From Suillus spraguei (taxonomy: Eukaryota; Basidiomycota; Agaricomycetes; Boletales; Suillaceae), in the NCBI GenBank assembly GCA_016800925.1, contig JABCPU010000070.1, positions 159,271 to 223,270 on the forward strand: 64,000 nt of DNA, written 5' to 3'. This document shows, piece after piece, positions 43,960-55,748 of the stretch. The notes under the pieces were generated by a model. It was not told the DNA's origin and ran no database searches. It saw only the letters and a list, made by a program, of their open reading frames with translations. Every line of letters starts with the position of its first letter. Within the stretch, counting starts at the first letter, position 1. Made by a program: the position numbers and the translations under genes.

Positions 43960-46141
43960 TCACCCAGCCTCAGGATAATCCTGCATTATACGCCTAAGCT
44001 CTGCTTCTGGAACCCTCATCTGAAATTCAATAGCGCAAGGGACATTTGGCATCATTGCTGTTATAAATCCCATGTCATCTTGCGGCTTCGTAGGATCCAG
44101 ACTGAGCTCGAAGGCCCAAAGAATAAGAAGCGAATTTATGAACACCGATCTGCAACATTTCACATGAGGTTGGGAAATCACTTGCGTGGAAAGAACTATA
44201 ACCTGTTCGCAACATGTTGACCTGGGCATACGCTGGAAGGAGGTCAATCAAAAAATAAAGTATATACCAAAAGACGGTGCTTACCGCCGACCAAATCCAT
44301 ATACAAAGAATGTGATATCGTTCCTCAAGCAACCTTTGTCGTCAATCCAACGCTGGGGCTTGAATGTATCAGGTTCAGGATAGACATCTGGATCTCGAGA
44401 GATGGCCCTAAGGCAGTGACAGTTTGATACATCTTCAAGGATATCGACTTACCAGTGGTTGCCAACTACAGTAGTTCCCGCAGGAATGCAATAATTTTCC
44501 TGCTGGCAGATATCAGATTATCCTGCCGACAAAAAATTATTCAGAGAACACTTGCCCAAATTAAGTCTTGAGCAGTTTGATGAGGCACTCCTGTAGGGTG
44601 GACTATGTAAACTTCAGGTGCAGGACTAACCAATCAGAGACTCACCTTCAGCAGCCATCGGTCTCCATCTCAAAGCCTCAGATATAAAGGCCTCCAGACG
44701 AACAAGGGATGGTTTGTCGGCAAAGGTCGGTGCTTTGGCAGAGGAATCATTCAATTGATACCACCACGATGGAAAATCGAGCTACCTCGCTCCCTTCCGA
44801 CAACTGCATCAAGCTCGGCCTGTACTTTGGATTGCTCCTCAGGGAAATGTGCGGCCGCCATTAACACTATGCCTATAGACATAGCAAGCTGACACCTCAT
44901 CTGAGTATATGCAATCGGAACAACGGAAGATGCCTTACCGATTCGATCCCAGTTCCAAGAAGGGTGCCAGGGAGATACGCCATCTCGTTCTCCGTCAAGC
45001 CATAGACATGCTCATTTTCTAGAATATGTTTTGAAAACGAAGGGCCGATGGCCTCGTTGCTCTCCTGTGGAACGTCTCAAACATCATGTGAATCATGTGA
45101 AGATGGGCAAGAAAATGCGTACTATTTGGTGTCTCACGCGATTCAGCTGGCCTGTGTAGAGTCGCCTGGTCCTCTCGAAGTCGTCTCTTAATTCTGGCGC
45201 ATACCAAGGAATTTCTTTGAGCCAGGGTATGGAGTCCACCAAGTAACCACCATGGCGCAAGACTGTACGAAATCTGTTGAAGAGCTGGCGAATCTCTTTG
45301 ATTTCGGAGTCAGTTCCCGACGTCGGCGTGGTCTTTCCGTATGTAATTTTCATGATCGTATCTGCGGCATAACTTACAAGAACTCATAAGTAACATACTA
45401 TCAGACCCCAACGCCGTACGTAGAAAACCACTTACGTTATCAGGTGGTTCTGAAAGTTGGGTGGATCGTCGAGAATATTGAGTATCACAGTTTTCGCTTG
45501 TGACATCTGCAGGGGCTGATACGCCTCAGCTGATCTTGGTTGGAAATGCGTATGGAGTGCCCTGCACCACATTTAAAACTAAGATAAGGACCATTTGAGC
45601 CCTTACGACATTGCTGCGACGAACCTACGCATCTGGCGGAACCTGTCCCCAGCGGGCGATAAAGCCATTTCCAGCGTCTGTGAAAGAATTTCTCCTGCAA
45701 CAAGGCGAGGTCGATCAGCTAGTATTCGTCCCTGCCTTTCCATTATATCCATCGCGGCCTGTCATAAAGTGTGGAGTCTGAAGATGATCACAAATTATGA
45801 ACATTGAAGGGACTAACATTGTATCGACCGATAATCACGATGGTGTGGATTCCTAAACGAATGGTAACTAGAGGGCCATACTCGTCGATCCACTGTGCTA
45901 TAGTGCAAGATGCGCTAATCGGAAATAGAGTAAAATCAGATTGCGAAGCCAAAGAGGCCGGCATGAAACTTCACTTCTGGGGCGGTAGGAAGTGACCCTG
46001 AAGACGCCATGTGGGAGGAGAAGGAGGCAAGCAGGATTTACGACGGTAAGTACATATAACACCTATAGCCCCAACACAGGCTATTGCACCGAGAACGAGC
46101 GACGTGTTGCCAGGGATGCGCAGGTCAGCTAGCTGTAGCAT
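43960..46141 (-). CDS. Cytochrome P450 monooxygenase, tandem copy 2
   Basis: Same exon plan as P450-1. Anchor (LVLGAIACVGAIGVICTYRR), hinge (CLPPSPPTWRLQGHFLPP), WIDEYGPLVTIRLG, TIMKITYGKTTPTS, SIPWLKEIPWYAPELRDDFE, and heme loop YGFGRRVCPGQHVA across the same intron. ExxR region EALRWRPMAAEG. One striking difference: the I-helix segment SLFSAGTETV of copy 1 is TLLGTGIESV here, so the conserved (A/G)GxxT with its acid-alcohol pair has become TGIES. I found no frame break. Either a paralogue with altered oxygen chemistry or an early stage of decay. Endoplasmic reticulum location expected; substrate unknown. Confidence 0.8.
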
Positions 46142-46194
46142 GAGGGATTGGAAGAGTGGAAAGAGATAGGATGGATCTGATAGAGAGTGCACTC

Positions 46195-46275
46195 AAGTTA
46201 TTTAAATGAAGCATCTCATGCAAACCTACTACAGGAAGAGACGTGTCATATCCATTATGCGTTACTCCAGCCCGT
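46195..46275 (-). promoter_or_regulatory. Promoter block of P450-2
   Basis: agttatttaaatgaagcatc, then ctactacaggaagagacg and ccattatgcgttactcca, matching the block upstream of P450-1. Confidence 0.55.
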
Positions 46276-48759
46276 GGGCCGGGCACCCATCTAGTAACAT
46301 GATAAAAGCATTAATTCTGACGTGTGCAAAGCCAGTGAATTGGGTATGATGATAACGACGACGTGGTGGCGGTGGCGGTGGTGGCAGCTAATCGATTGGT
46401 CCTCCGAGTCATCTGGAGAGCCTGTGTCTGTTGTCGTACAGAAGCTCAAGAGCAAACATCCAGGAGACTTCACTCTCCAATATCGGGTGTCCATGCTCAT
46501 GGATAACCGCCACTGCGATCTCCGACACAAAATCGACGAATGGAAGATTCCGATGGACATGGAAAGCTGCTGGATGCCCGCTCATTAATAAATACCATTT
46601 CCAGCTACTTTCATATTCTAATCTATTTAATTCTAAACTTGTAGGGCAATTCACAGTTGCGTTGGCAAGATTTTTTTTCGCTGAATTTGTCACTTTCAAA
46701 ATTTTGAGTGTGCTCAATTTTTAAGTTGTCAGTTGTCAAGTCCCACACCTGAGGCCTGAGGTTCCATTTTGGCACCGCAGCCACCTCACCGATCGTCATA
46801 ATAACATAACACAGCGCGCAGCGAAAATGGGAGCCTCGTGAGCTCTTACAGCTATTTTTATATCGAATCTGTAAAACACATATAGCCGCTTTGATTTATT
46901 GTTGGAGCGAAACCAAACATGGCGCGCACGCTAGCTACTTTTGTAACTTACTTGTGGAATAGTACAACAACCGCCAACCATCATCAACATGCACGGAAAT
47001 TGTCGACATGTACCAGATACTGCGAAGCAGTAGTGTGTTGTTAGTCCATACATCGAAGGCCATAGCACAAGTGATACGATACAGCCATCAAGCAGTCAGT
47101 CGAGTTCCTCGGCTCTTGCAATTCATAGGCTCAGATGTCCAAAACCGCTGGAAAATGGTCGTCCTTGTCTACTTGCAGTACAAGACATCACAGTAAGTGA
47201 AGGCACAAAATTATCTTGAATTTGACACCTTAATTGTTACAGTACCTCATTTCATGTGTCGAGCGCATTCCTGATATATTTCTATCGGAACACGAAGTAC
47301 TCTACGGCATGCGAGGGATATTGAGGTGTATCTTGCCACCATCGAATGAATATTACATAGGGATGGGTTGACCCACAAGCATGTATGTAAAATATGTGCT
47401 AGTGAAAGGACTCCCTGGCTTGGAGAACTAGGGTTCAAGTCAGACATGTTGGGGATGAATCGATGATTGATGCAGCGACTCGTTGACGTTGCTCACTAGT
47501 AGAATTTATACCACGGGGCAGCCTGAGTGAGTGCCTGGATGGACTATCATTGTCATATGATCCAAAAACCATTTTTTTCGACGAAGAGACAACGATCTTG
47601 CTAAAATGCTAGAGTTGCAGAAACTGAGTGGAGCCCATTTGACTCGGATGATGAGGAATTTGGAAGCTTACCTTTGACAACATTGTGGTGTCTTGCACAA
47701 TGAGGCTTGGTTGCTTGACAAGGCCACCTGCAGTTGGTGATAACTACCACCATGTGCGGCTGGTCGCGGGTCAGTGTGCAGTACAAAGACATGTAAAACT
47801 TCAAATTTGAAACATTGAAGTCCATCAGTGTCTGTCGTCGGTCAACCCGGATGCATACTGAAATTACAATTGCATACAAAGAGTTGTCCGTCACAACTTG
47901 AGAATTGAGCACGCCTTTTGTTTGTTCACCTCTTTGATGGCCAATGGTTCAGAAACCACAACTTCGGCATGCTCTGTCAGAGTCTGAATCCCCATTTGAA
48001 CGTTTGCTTGTTCTAGTGGGTGACTTTCCGTGGAATTTGAAGTGCTAGATTTCTTTCTAAACCTTATCGGAATTTTGGTCAAGTCTGAAATTACCTTCAA
48101 ACCTTCCCAGCCCCCAATTCGAGGTATTACTGATTGCATAAGCTGGCTGATTACTATGTAGGTCGCTGACATTTTCACGTAGTATGTACCGTTTCAAATT
48201 GTTCGCTGGCTTCCATACATAGTCAAAAGAGACGATACCACTAAAGCACGACAATAAATTTATGCACTACGTTATTGTACACATGTCCCACCCTATCAAG
48301 TCAATACTTCAAAATGCATATTGGGTATGCAAACACTAGCACTGCGTTGAGCCGTAAGTTAGTCACAAGTTGAATAGGTCGCGGTAGAAGCCGTAATTAC
48401 ACCTAGAATAACTTAGTCATAGACACCGATTAGGGTACCTGTATGGGCAGAAATATTTTGGGGCGAGTTCTGCCAACAATAAACACTACACCTTCCGACG
48501 ACAACAGTGCATCAATGTTCCAGACTGCCTCCATGCCTTGTGACCCACGGCCAATCATGTCAATCTCTTCAATACATCCTGCAGGTGTAATTCTTTTATC
48601 ACAAGTCCCTGTAGAGATAATGCATTAAATCTGATAGTTATCACATAACTGTATTGCATTCACAATGTTAGTTAGCCTGTTCATAATGCATTAAAATAGG
48701 CTAACTATTAGAGCTGGCCTCCCTATAGACTACTATATGTCCTATGCACACAGCCGCAT
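46276..48759. other. Long interval with no recognisable gene
   Basis: Short open frames occur on both strands (46.41-46.72, 47.01-47.20, 47.60-47.91, 48.06-48.25 kb) but none has a family match I recognise, and no splice-consistent gene could be built. A minus-strand stretch near 48,440-48,560 reads GSQGMEAVWNIDALLSSEGV and could be an exon or transposon piece. A perfect 8-9 bp stem (gttagcct / aggctaac) lies at 48,670-48,705. (gtg)n-type sequence at 46,362-46,386. Confidence 0.4.
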
Positions 48760-51251
48760 TTTTGGAACTCAGCTCTCATTCTATGTAGGTATGACCGCAA
48801 TTCTGGCTTCCAAAAGCAGAAATTCACAGAATGCATCCCACTTTGGTCACCTTCTCATCATTCCCACAAATCACACCTCCGCATTTCTCAGCCACACTGT
48901 GTGGGAATTACCCCACAACACCAAAAACATCGTCCGTTTTGGGAATCTCTGCAATATCCATTATTCCCACACCCTCCCTACCTCACTGTAGCTTCGCCAC
49001 TACACCACAATAGGTCCCTGTTCATATCTAAGTAGTGATTTAGTATATGTGTGCATAATGTAATATAATAGACCGCTTTTTGTGTATTTGTGCACAGCCC
49101 CTCCTCCAGGACCATTTCAAAATAGGTAGGGTATAGAACACTTTCGCATTTTGCCCCCTTGACAGGGAAGCATCCCAGGGAATTTGAAACATGTCTAGGA
49201 GTTGATATGAAGAGATTACCATCTCTATTTTACCCCTTGAAGCGTCCTACATCAATAGATATAGCATATATGCAGGAAACCACAAATTATGTTCCCATTT
49301 GATTATTTCTAGGTGGATGGGCTTATAAAAATTATTCCCAGCATCTATTCAGTAGTAGGAATAATGTGTCAGGAGCTCATGACGATAGGAACATCCCTAG
49401 TTGCATAGTGTACCCTTCCTCTCCTGGTGGTTCATCCCCTGTGAAAGGTTTTCCTGTAGGACCGGACCTCAATTGAGGTGAGGGGTATATTTCTATGTGT
49501 ATTTAGAGTATATATATAACATATGTATCATATGAAACCTACAGGATTCATCTACAGGAGCAAATTGCACAAATTCGCATTTTTGACATTTTTTATGTTT
49601 CTACTACTCTACACTTGCATTCATAATACAACCTTGTAATACATTATTATCATAGTATATATACTTGCTTTGAGGACCAAGGTCAGCTCAAAACACGCCG
49701 GATATTTGAGCTATTGTATATGCTTGCTATTTCTACTGATAAGGGACCCATACCTTCATAACATCGAGTTTTCATAATCAGAAACTTGGAGTACATTTAT
49801 AATGTATTCACTATCATATATTCGAATTTACAGAACAATCCAATAAGAATTAAGTGCTGAGGAAGTGCAACAGATAAGCAATTCAGTGTGGGAAACTCCA
49901 AAGGCCCAAAGCATCGAAAATGGTTAGTTGGGCAGTTGTAGGAGTTTTTGCTCAGTCAAGCCATATTTACACCACATCCCTTCCACCCGCCACTTACCTC
50001 AGGGCAGTGTAGAGTATAGGTTCCTTATATAGTCCACTATGTATCCTACACATTTTTAATGTGATCTTTGACCTATATCATATATAAATGTGAGTTTGTG
50101 TGAAAAGTCAGTTTTCACCACATGTCATTTTACTTGTCATTCACTCAATACTCGATGGATCTTTCTGAAACTTCAATGTGATGATAAATGATATATATGA
50201 GAGGTATCCCAAGTTTCTGATCAATGACCAAAGCCTTTATTCCCATGTAGGCTTCTAATCAGTAGAAATTCCCCCTTTACATCAGATTTCAATTTTCCGC
50301 TATATATCTAGCTGATACCCAGCACATAATACATACATATAGGTACAACTAATGATATGTGAGCTGGGTGGGTCACATGTGAAAGGGCAATATTCTGAAA
50401 CACATCAAAAATATCAAAAATGTCAAAAATGCGAATTTGTGCAATTTGCTCCTGTAGATGAATCCTGTAGGTTTCATATGATACATATGTTATATATATA
50501 CTCTAAATACACATAGAAATATACCCCTCACCTCAATTGAGGTCCGGTCCTACAGGAAAACCTTTCACAGGGGATGAACCACCAGGAGAGGAAGGGTACA
50601 CTATGCAACTAGGGATGTTCCTATCGTCATGAGCTCCTGACACATTATTCCTACTACTGAATAGATGCTGGGAATAATTTTTATAAGCCCATCCACCTAG
50701 AAATGATCAAATGGGAACATAATTTGTGGTTTCCTGCATATATGCTATATCTATTGATGTAGGACGCTTCAAGGGGTAAATAGAGATGGTAATCTCTTCA
50801 TATCAACTCCTAGACATGTTTCAAATTCCCTGGGACGCTTCCCTGTCAAGGGGGCAAAAATGCGAAAGTGTTCTATACCCTACCCTATTTTGAAATGGTC
50901 CTGGAGGAGGGGCTGTCGCACAAATACACAAAAAAGCGGTCTATTATATTACATTATGCACACATATACTAAATCACTACTTAGATATGAACAGGGACCT
51001 ATTGTGGTGTAGTGGCGAAGCTACAGTGAGGTAGGGAGGGTGTGGGAATAATGGATATTGCAGAGATTCCCAAAACGGACGATGTTTTTGGTGTTGTGGG
51101 GTAATTCCCACACAGTGTGGCTGAGAAATGCGAGGTGTGATTTGTGGGAATGATGAGAAGGTGACCAAAGTGGGATGTATTCTGTGAATTTCTGCTTTTG
51201 GAAGCCAGAATTGCGGTCATACCTACATAGAATGAGAGCTGAGTTCCAAAA
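48760..51251. mobile_element. Foldback element 1: 0.84 kb inverted arms around a 0.8 kb core
   Basis: Left arm 48,760-49,603 and right arm 50,411-51,251 are reverse complements with only scattered mismatches and a few indels (for example ttttggaactcagctctcat at the left end, its complement at the right). The core (49,604-50,410) has no ORF but its own ends are again inverted (ttctactgata.../...aatcagtagaa; cataatcagaaacttgg / ccaagtttctgatcaatg). So almost the whole 2.5 kb can fold on itself. No transposase and no clear target duplication seen. Likely a non-autonomous foldback DNA transposon. Confidence 0.8.
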
Positions 51252-51387
51252 CTATTTGAGTAGTAATGTAGCTAATGCATTGCACTGCCAGTTTGGGTGA
51301 GAAGGTAATGCAACCTACACTTAGCATGGCTCCTGCATCACTCTATATTGATACTTGTCATGCTATAATGCATTAGAATGACAGGAT
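51252..51387. other. Spacer between foldback element and solo LTR
   Basis: Nothing recognised. Confidence 0.4.
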
Positions 51388-51857
51388 TGTTACAATCGTA
51401 TGTGCCCCTATTCATTTTTCGTCTCCTTTATCTTGTATATTACGTAACATGACTCTGATTCATATGCTCAACGCATTTGTACTACAGTAGCCTTCCTTCT
51501 TTGGATACACACTTATGTTCTCACATCTCTCTTGGTCTGTGTGCACATATTGGCTTATTTAAGCATGTTGTATTACATTTGTATACCTTACTTTAATCTT
51601 ACTGGGTTTTACCTGGAATATCCTTCGCGTAGGTCTCCAACTAAGTCATCTGAATTGTCTCTAAGTCTAAGCACTCCTTAGCCTTAGTCTCTATTCTACT
51701 GATTGTCTTAGAGTCGCAACTCTTCGACCAAACCCTTGATCCTACCTGGAACCCTTCCTGGTAGTAGTCCTTGTTCTCTTTTGAATGTAGTCAAACCTCC
51801 CAGTAGACCTTCTGTGTTTTATCACTGTCGCTGGTGATGCCATCCCAGTTCGTAACA
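51388..51857 (-). mobile_element. Solo LTR 1 (Ty3 type), TSD aggat
   Basis: 470 bp. Ends TGTTAC...GTAACA. Flanked by aggat at 51,383-51,387 and 51,858-51,862, a perfect 5 bp target duplication. Minus orientation, judged from the tgttacgaactgggg end, which starts the plus-oriented copies. Confidence 0.88.
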
Positions 51858-52083
51858 AGGATAGCCTGCTTTTATCAACTTTCTCCAGCTCATTCCAGTC
51901 AATAATACCTCCTTCGAAGATATCTGGGACTTCGTCAGCACCATCTTGTAAGCCATGGTGTGATTCTAGAGCCTCATTTTCAAACCTGCTAAATTCTTCA
52001 AGCAGTTCTTCATCCATCATCAACTCTGGACCTGCAAGAAATTCGTTGCCTGAGCTGCAAGAGTCACCAGTAAGTGGAGGCAC
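51858..52083 (-). pseudogene. ORF fragment interrupted by solo LTR 1
   Basis: The minus strand reads MPPLTGDSCSSGNEFLAGPE, then an acidic stretch (DEELLEEFSRFENEALE), then GGIIDWNELEKVDKSRLSLL, and then runs into the LTR at 51,857. The peptide looks transposon- or domesticated-ORF-like, but I do not recognise it. The continuation beyond the LTR is not visible. Confidence 0.5.
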
Positions 52084-52286
52084 CCATGCAAAAGACCTTT
52101 GAAGTTTGTTTGCTAAGGCTATGTCAAGTCCATCTTCTGGTTGAGTGATGCTTGATTTCCATTCTTTGAGGCAAGATGGTTACTGACTTCTGAGTGAGCC
52201 TGGTCCGGGTCTGTAGGGCAAGCTGCCATTCCAGTCAAGGATATGTTTGAGGTGTCTGTCATTGCAACCTTCTATACATGTCAAAC
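52084..52286. other. Spacer before solo LTR 2
   Basis: Nothing recognised; may be the upstream part of the interrupted ORF. Confidence 0.35.
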
Positions 52287-52761
52287 TGTTACGAACTGGG
52301 GTGGCATCACCAGCGACAGTGAAAAGACACAGACGGTCTGCTGGGAAGTTCTACAATGTCCAGAAGAGAACAAGGTGAAAGTACAAGGAACATGTTCCGA
52401 GTACGATCAAGGGTTCGGCCTCTAAGACAAGTCTTAAGAGGTTCTGCGAGAATAGAGACTAAGGCTAAGGAGTGCTTAGACTTAGAGATGATTCAAGACG
52501 ACTTAGGTTGGAGACCTAAGCGAAAGAAGTTCCAGGTAAAACCCAGTAAGATTAAAGTAAAGAATCTACTACAAGTACACTGTGCTTATATAGGTATATA
52601 TGTGCGCACAGACCAGGTAACTGCGAGAATGTAACTGTGTATCCTCATAAGGAAGGCGTGTGTTGTACAAATGCGTTGAGCATATGAGTCAGAGTCATGT
52701 GACATGATATACAAGTAAGAAGATAAAGGGAGAATGAATAGGGGCACATACAACTGTAACA
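52287..52761 (+). mobile_element. Solo LTR 2 (Ty3 type), no matching TSD
   Basis: 475 bp with TGTTAC...GTAACA ends. The flanks (caaac / ttacc) do not match, so a rearrangement or inter-element recombination is likely. An internal block (acctaagcgaaagaagttcc, then ggtaaaacccagtaagatta) is common to all five LTRs. Confidence 0.8.
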
Positions 52762-52784
52762 TTACCCCCTTATTATATTGAAAG

Positions 52785-53708
52785 TGTTACGAGTTGTACG
52801 TGCCCCTATTCATTTTCCCTCTATCTTCTTCTTGTATATCACGTCACATGACTTGCTCCATATGCTCAATGTGTTACGAACTGGGGTGCATCACCAGCGA
52901 CAGTGAAAAGACACAGACGGTCTGCTGGGAGTTCTTACAATGTCCAAAAGAGGACAAGGTGAAAGTACAAGGAATGCGTTCCGAGTACGATCAAGGGTTC
53001 AGCCTCAAAGACAAGTCTAAGAGGTATCCGCGAGAATAGAGACTAAGGCTAAAGAGTGCTTAGACTTAGAGACGATTCAAGACAACTTAGGTTGGAGACC
53101 TAAGCGAAGGGATTCCAGGTAAAACCCAGTAAGATTAAAGTAAGAATCTACTACAAGTACATCGTGCTTAAATAGGTCAATATGTGTGCACGGACCATAT
53201 CCAGAGAAGGAAGGCAACTATAGTACAAATGCGTTGAGCATATGAGTCAGAGTCATGTTACGTAATATACAAGGTAAATGAAGTAGAAAATGAATAGGGT
53301 ACGTACGATTGTAACACAATGCATCTGTACAACATATGCCTTCCTTATTAGGATATGCAGCTACATTCTCACGGTTACTTGGTCTGTGCGCATATATCTA
53401 CCTATTTAAGCACAGTGTACTTGTAGTAGATTCCCTACTTTAATCTTACTGGGTTTTACCTGGAATCTCCTTCACTTAGGTCTCCAACCTAAAGTCGTCT
53501 TGAATCGTCTCTAAGTCTGAGCACTCCTCAGCCTTAGTCTCTATTCTCACAGAACCTCTTAGACTCGTCTTTGAGGCCGAACCCTTGATCATACTCGGAA
53601 CGCGTTCCTTGTACTTTCACCTTGTCCTCTTCTGGACATTGTAGAACTTCCCAGCATACCGTCTGTGTCTTTTCACTGTTGCTGGTGACGCCACCCCAGT
53701 TCGTAACA
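52785..53708 (-). mobile_element. Solo LTR 3, split by LTR 4; TSD gaaag
   Basis: Minus-oriented LTR in two parts (52,785-52,871 and 53,322-53,708, about 475 bp together). Its flanks are gaaag on both sides (52,780-52,784; 53,709-53,713). The split point is exactly at the target duplication of LTR 4. Confidence 0.85.
52872..53316 (+). mobile_element. Solo LTR 4, nested in LTR 3; TSD caatg
   Basis: 445 bp, TGTTAC...GTAACA, flanked by caatg at 52,867-52,871 and 53,317-53,321. Inserted in the tatgctcaa.gcat segment of LTR 3, in the opposite orientation. Confidence 0.88.
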
Positions 53709-53723
53709 GAAAGTCACCGACTT

Positions 53724-54227
53724 TCAAACATCTCTGTTGTCATCATAGACAGGATCATAGTCATCATAGTTAGCGACGTCTTCATCAGCGGCACTTCCTC
53801 CTAACATATAAGCAGTTTCCTCTTCCGCTACAGTCCTTGCCCGTCGACCTGCTTTCCTTCGTCGACGGTTAATAAGATACTGTTCCCACCTATGAAGTGC
53901 ATCATAAAATCCATCGTCCTTCCAGGTAAGCATAAATGGGGGTTCTCCAAGATGCTGAGGGCAGTAAATAGACAGATGGGTAGGAGCATGTCGCAGACAG
54001 ATTTGGCACTGATAGTCGAGGCAATTCTTTTGCCGATGTCCGACGATGCCACAGAATTGGCATTTCATATTTTCATCAGTGTTAGAAGTAGACATGCGTA
54101 ATGGTGACGGTGAAATGATAGGTTTAGGACTGATGGATCTGGCACGCTTCTTCCCTTTCTGTCGTGTCATGCATTTTAAGGCGAAGGCGTTGTCTCGTCT
54201 GAGTTGCGCTTGTTGCTTACTGGTGAG
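53724..54227 (-). pseudogene. CCHC zinc-knuckle part of a retrotransposon ORF (3' half)
   Basis: Reads SKQQAQLRRDNAFALK at the LTR 5 boundary, then a basic stretch (RQKGKKRARS), a zinc knuckle (CQFCGIVGHRQKNC, CX2CX4HX4C), a second Cys/His cluster (CQICLRHAPTHLSIYC), an Arg-rich segment (INRRRRKAGRRARTV) and an acidic tail. Gag-like nucleocapsid features. The upstream half of the same ORF lies beyond solo LTR 5, as the frame and the LTR target duplication show. Confidence 0.7.
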
Positions 54228-54692
54228 TGTTACAATCGTATGTGCCCCTATTCATTTTCTTACTTCATTTACCTTGTATATTACGTAACACGATTCCAAC
54301 TCATATGCTCAACGCATCTGTACTATAGTTGCCTTCCTTCTTTGGATACGCACTTACATTCTACGTCTCTATTGGTCTGTGCGCACATATTGGCCTATTT
54401 AAGCACAGTGTACTTGTAGTAGATTCACTACTTTAATCTTACTGGTTTTACCTGGAATCTCTTCGCTTAGGTCTCCAACCTAAGTCGTCTTGATCGTCTC
54501 TAAGTCTAAGCATCCTTAGTCTTATCTCTATTCTCGCAGATACCTCTTAGACTTATCTTTGAGGCTGAACCCTTGATCGTACTTGGAACGCATTCCTGGT
54601 ACTTTCACCTTGTCTCTTTGAACATTGTAAGACTCCCAGCAGACCGCCTGTGTCTTTTCACTGTCGCTGGTGACGCCACCCAGTTCGTAACA
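54228..54692 (-). mobile_element. Solo LTR 5, inserted in the retrotransposon ORF; TSD gtgag
   Basis: 465 bp, TGTTAC...GTAACA, flanked by gtgag at 54,223-54,227 and 54,693-54,697. It cuts the ORF that runs 55,748 to 53,724 on the minus strand (PTSAYTLT before, SKQQAQLRR after). Confidence 0.88.
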
Positions 54693-55748
54693 GTGAGCGT
54701 GTACGCGGATGTTGGGAGGTCAGGAGTGGTCCCTCGTTCGGCGATCACAAGAAGTTCGTCAGAGGAGGATGGGGAGGTTATGCCGAAGTCTTTTACTAAA
54801 AACTGGCGAGACAGGGTCCATTGGACCAAATGATGACGGAATAGTCATGGGGGGATGAATATGAAGGTCACGAAGTCGAGGACCGAGCACTACTAGCTCA
54901 GCGACAGGGACTCCTAATAGTTTTGCGGCCTCACGCTGTTCTTCTGTGCATGATTCATATAATCCAACGGGATGTTCATAGGTGACCACAATGGGAGGCG
55001 ATGAGGTTGATTGGTTGATAGGGGATGGGGTTCGTGGAGAGGTGAGATCAGCTTGCGTTTGTTGTAAATCAGTGATGGCTTCTTCAACTAAGTTTCTGGC
55101 CGCTCTAGTTTCAGCGACTGATTGCTGGATGGTTTCGACAACCGCGTTGGTGAGCTGTCCGATCTCTTGGACAGCAGTGCATAAGCCAGCAAGGGCGTTA
55201 ACACTAGAATACATGCGTGAAGAAGAGGGTGCTGGAATAGGAAGTGGCATATCTTCCTGCGGAGAGGGAGGTTGAGCAATACCTGCTCGGTGTTCGGCCA
55301 CGATGTGAATAGCTTCCTCAACATTGCTCTTAAAAGAATTGGGAAGCAACAACATAGCGTAAGAACGAATGCGTTTTTGAAGATGAAGGAGGCGATGACG
55401 GTACGTGATTTCTGTGGTATCTTTGGCAGTGGCTTCGATAAGGGCTGCTGTGCGAATGATGTTGACAAGGAGTAAGGCGGGGAAGGCACCTTTTTTAGTG
55501 AGGATTCTTTCAATTTCGAGGGCATGTCCTTCGCATAGAAGGGCGGCTTCAATGTAGGAGGTGTTGTTGATTTCAGTGGTAAGGGTTCCGTAGTTTTCTG
55601 CGTCGGAGTCGTAGTCATTGTTGGCAATGGTGATGGGGGTGATGTATGCAGTGGGCAAGACATTTGAAGTGGTGTTTAGTTGATCAAGTGCTAGTGCAAG
55701 TTGATTGACTGAAGGATAATCAGAGGGCGTGTTGCTTCTTATAAGCAT
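54693..55748 (-). pseudogene. Retrotransposon ORF downstream of pol (5' half)
   Basis: Starts MLIRSNTPSDYPSVNQLALA, overlapping the end of pol by about 29 bp in another frame. About 320 residues, mostly helical (ALEIERILTKKGAFPALLLV, EITYRHRLLHLQKRIRSYAM), with a Pro/Ser-rich middle and AAKLLGVPVAELVVLGPRL. Near 54,785-54,795 (T5/A4 runs) one base shifts the frame from DPVSPVF to VKDFGITSPSSSDELL, which continues to the LTR 5 insertion. With the zinc-knuckle part it forms a Gag-like protein placed after pol rather than before it. Confidence 0.65.

Noticed and set aside
47390..47450. Possible tRNA (ggttcaagtc T-loop-like sequence)
   Set aside because: No anticodon arm or acceptor stem of proper length around it.
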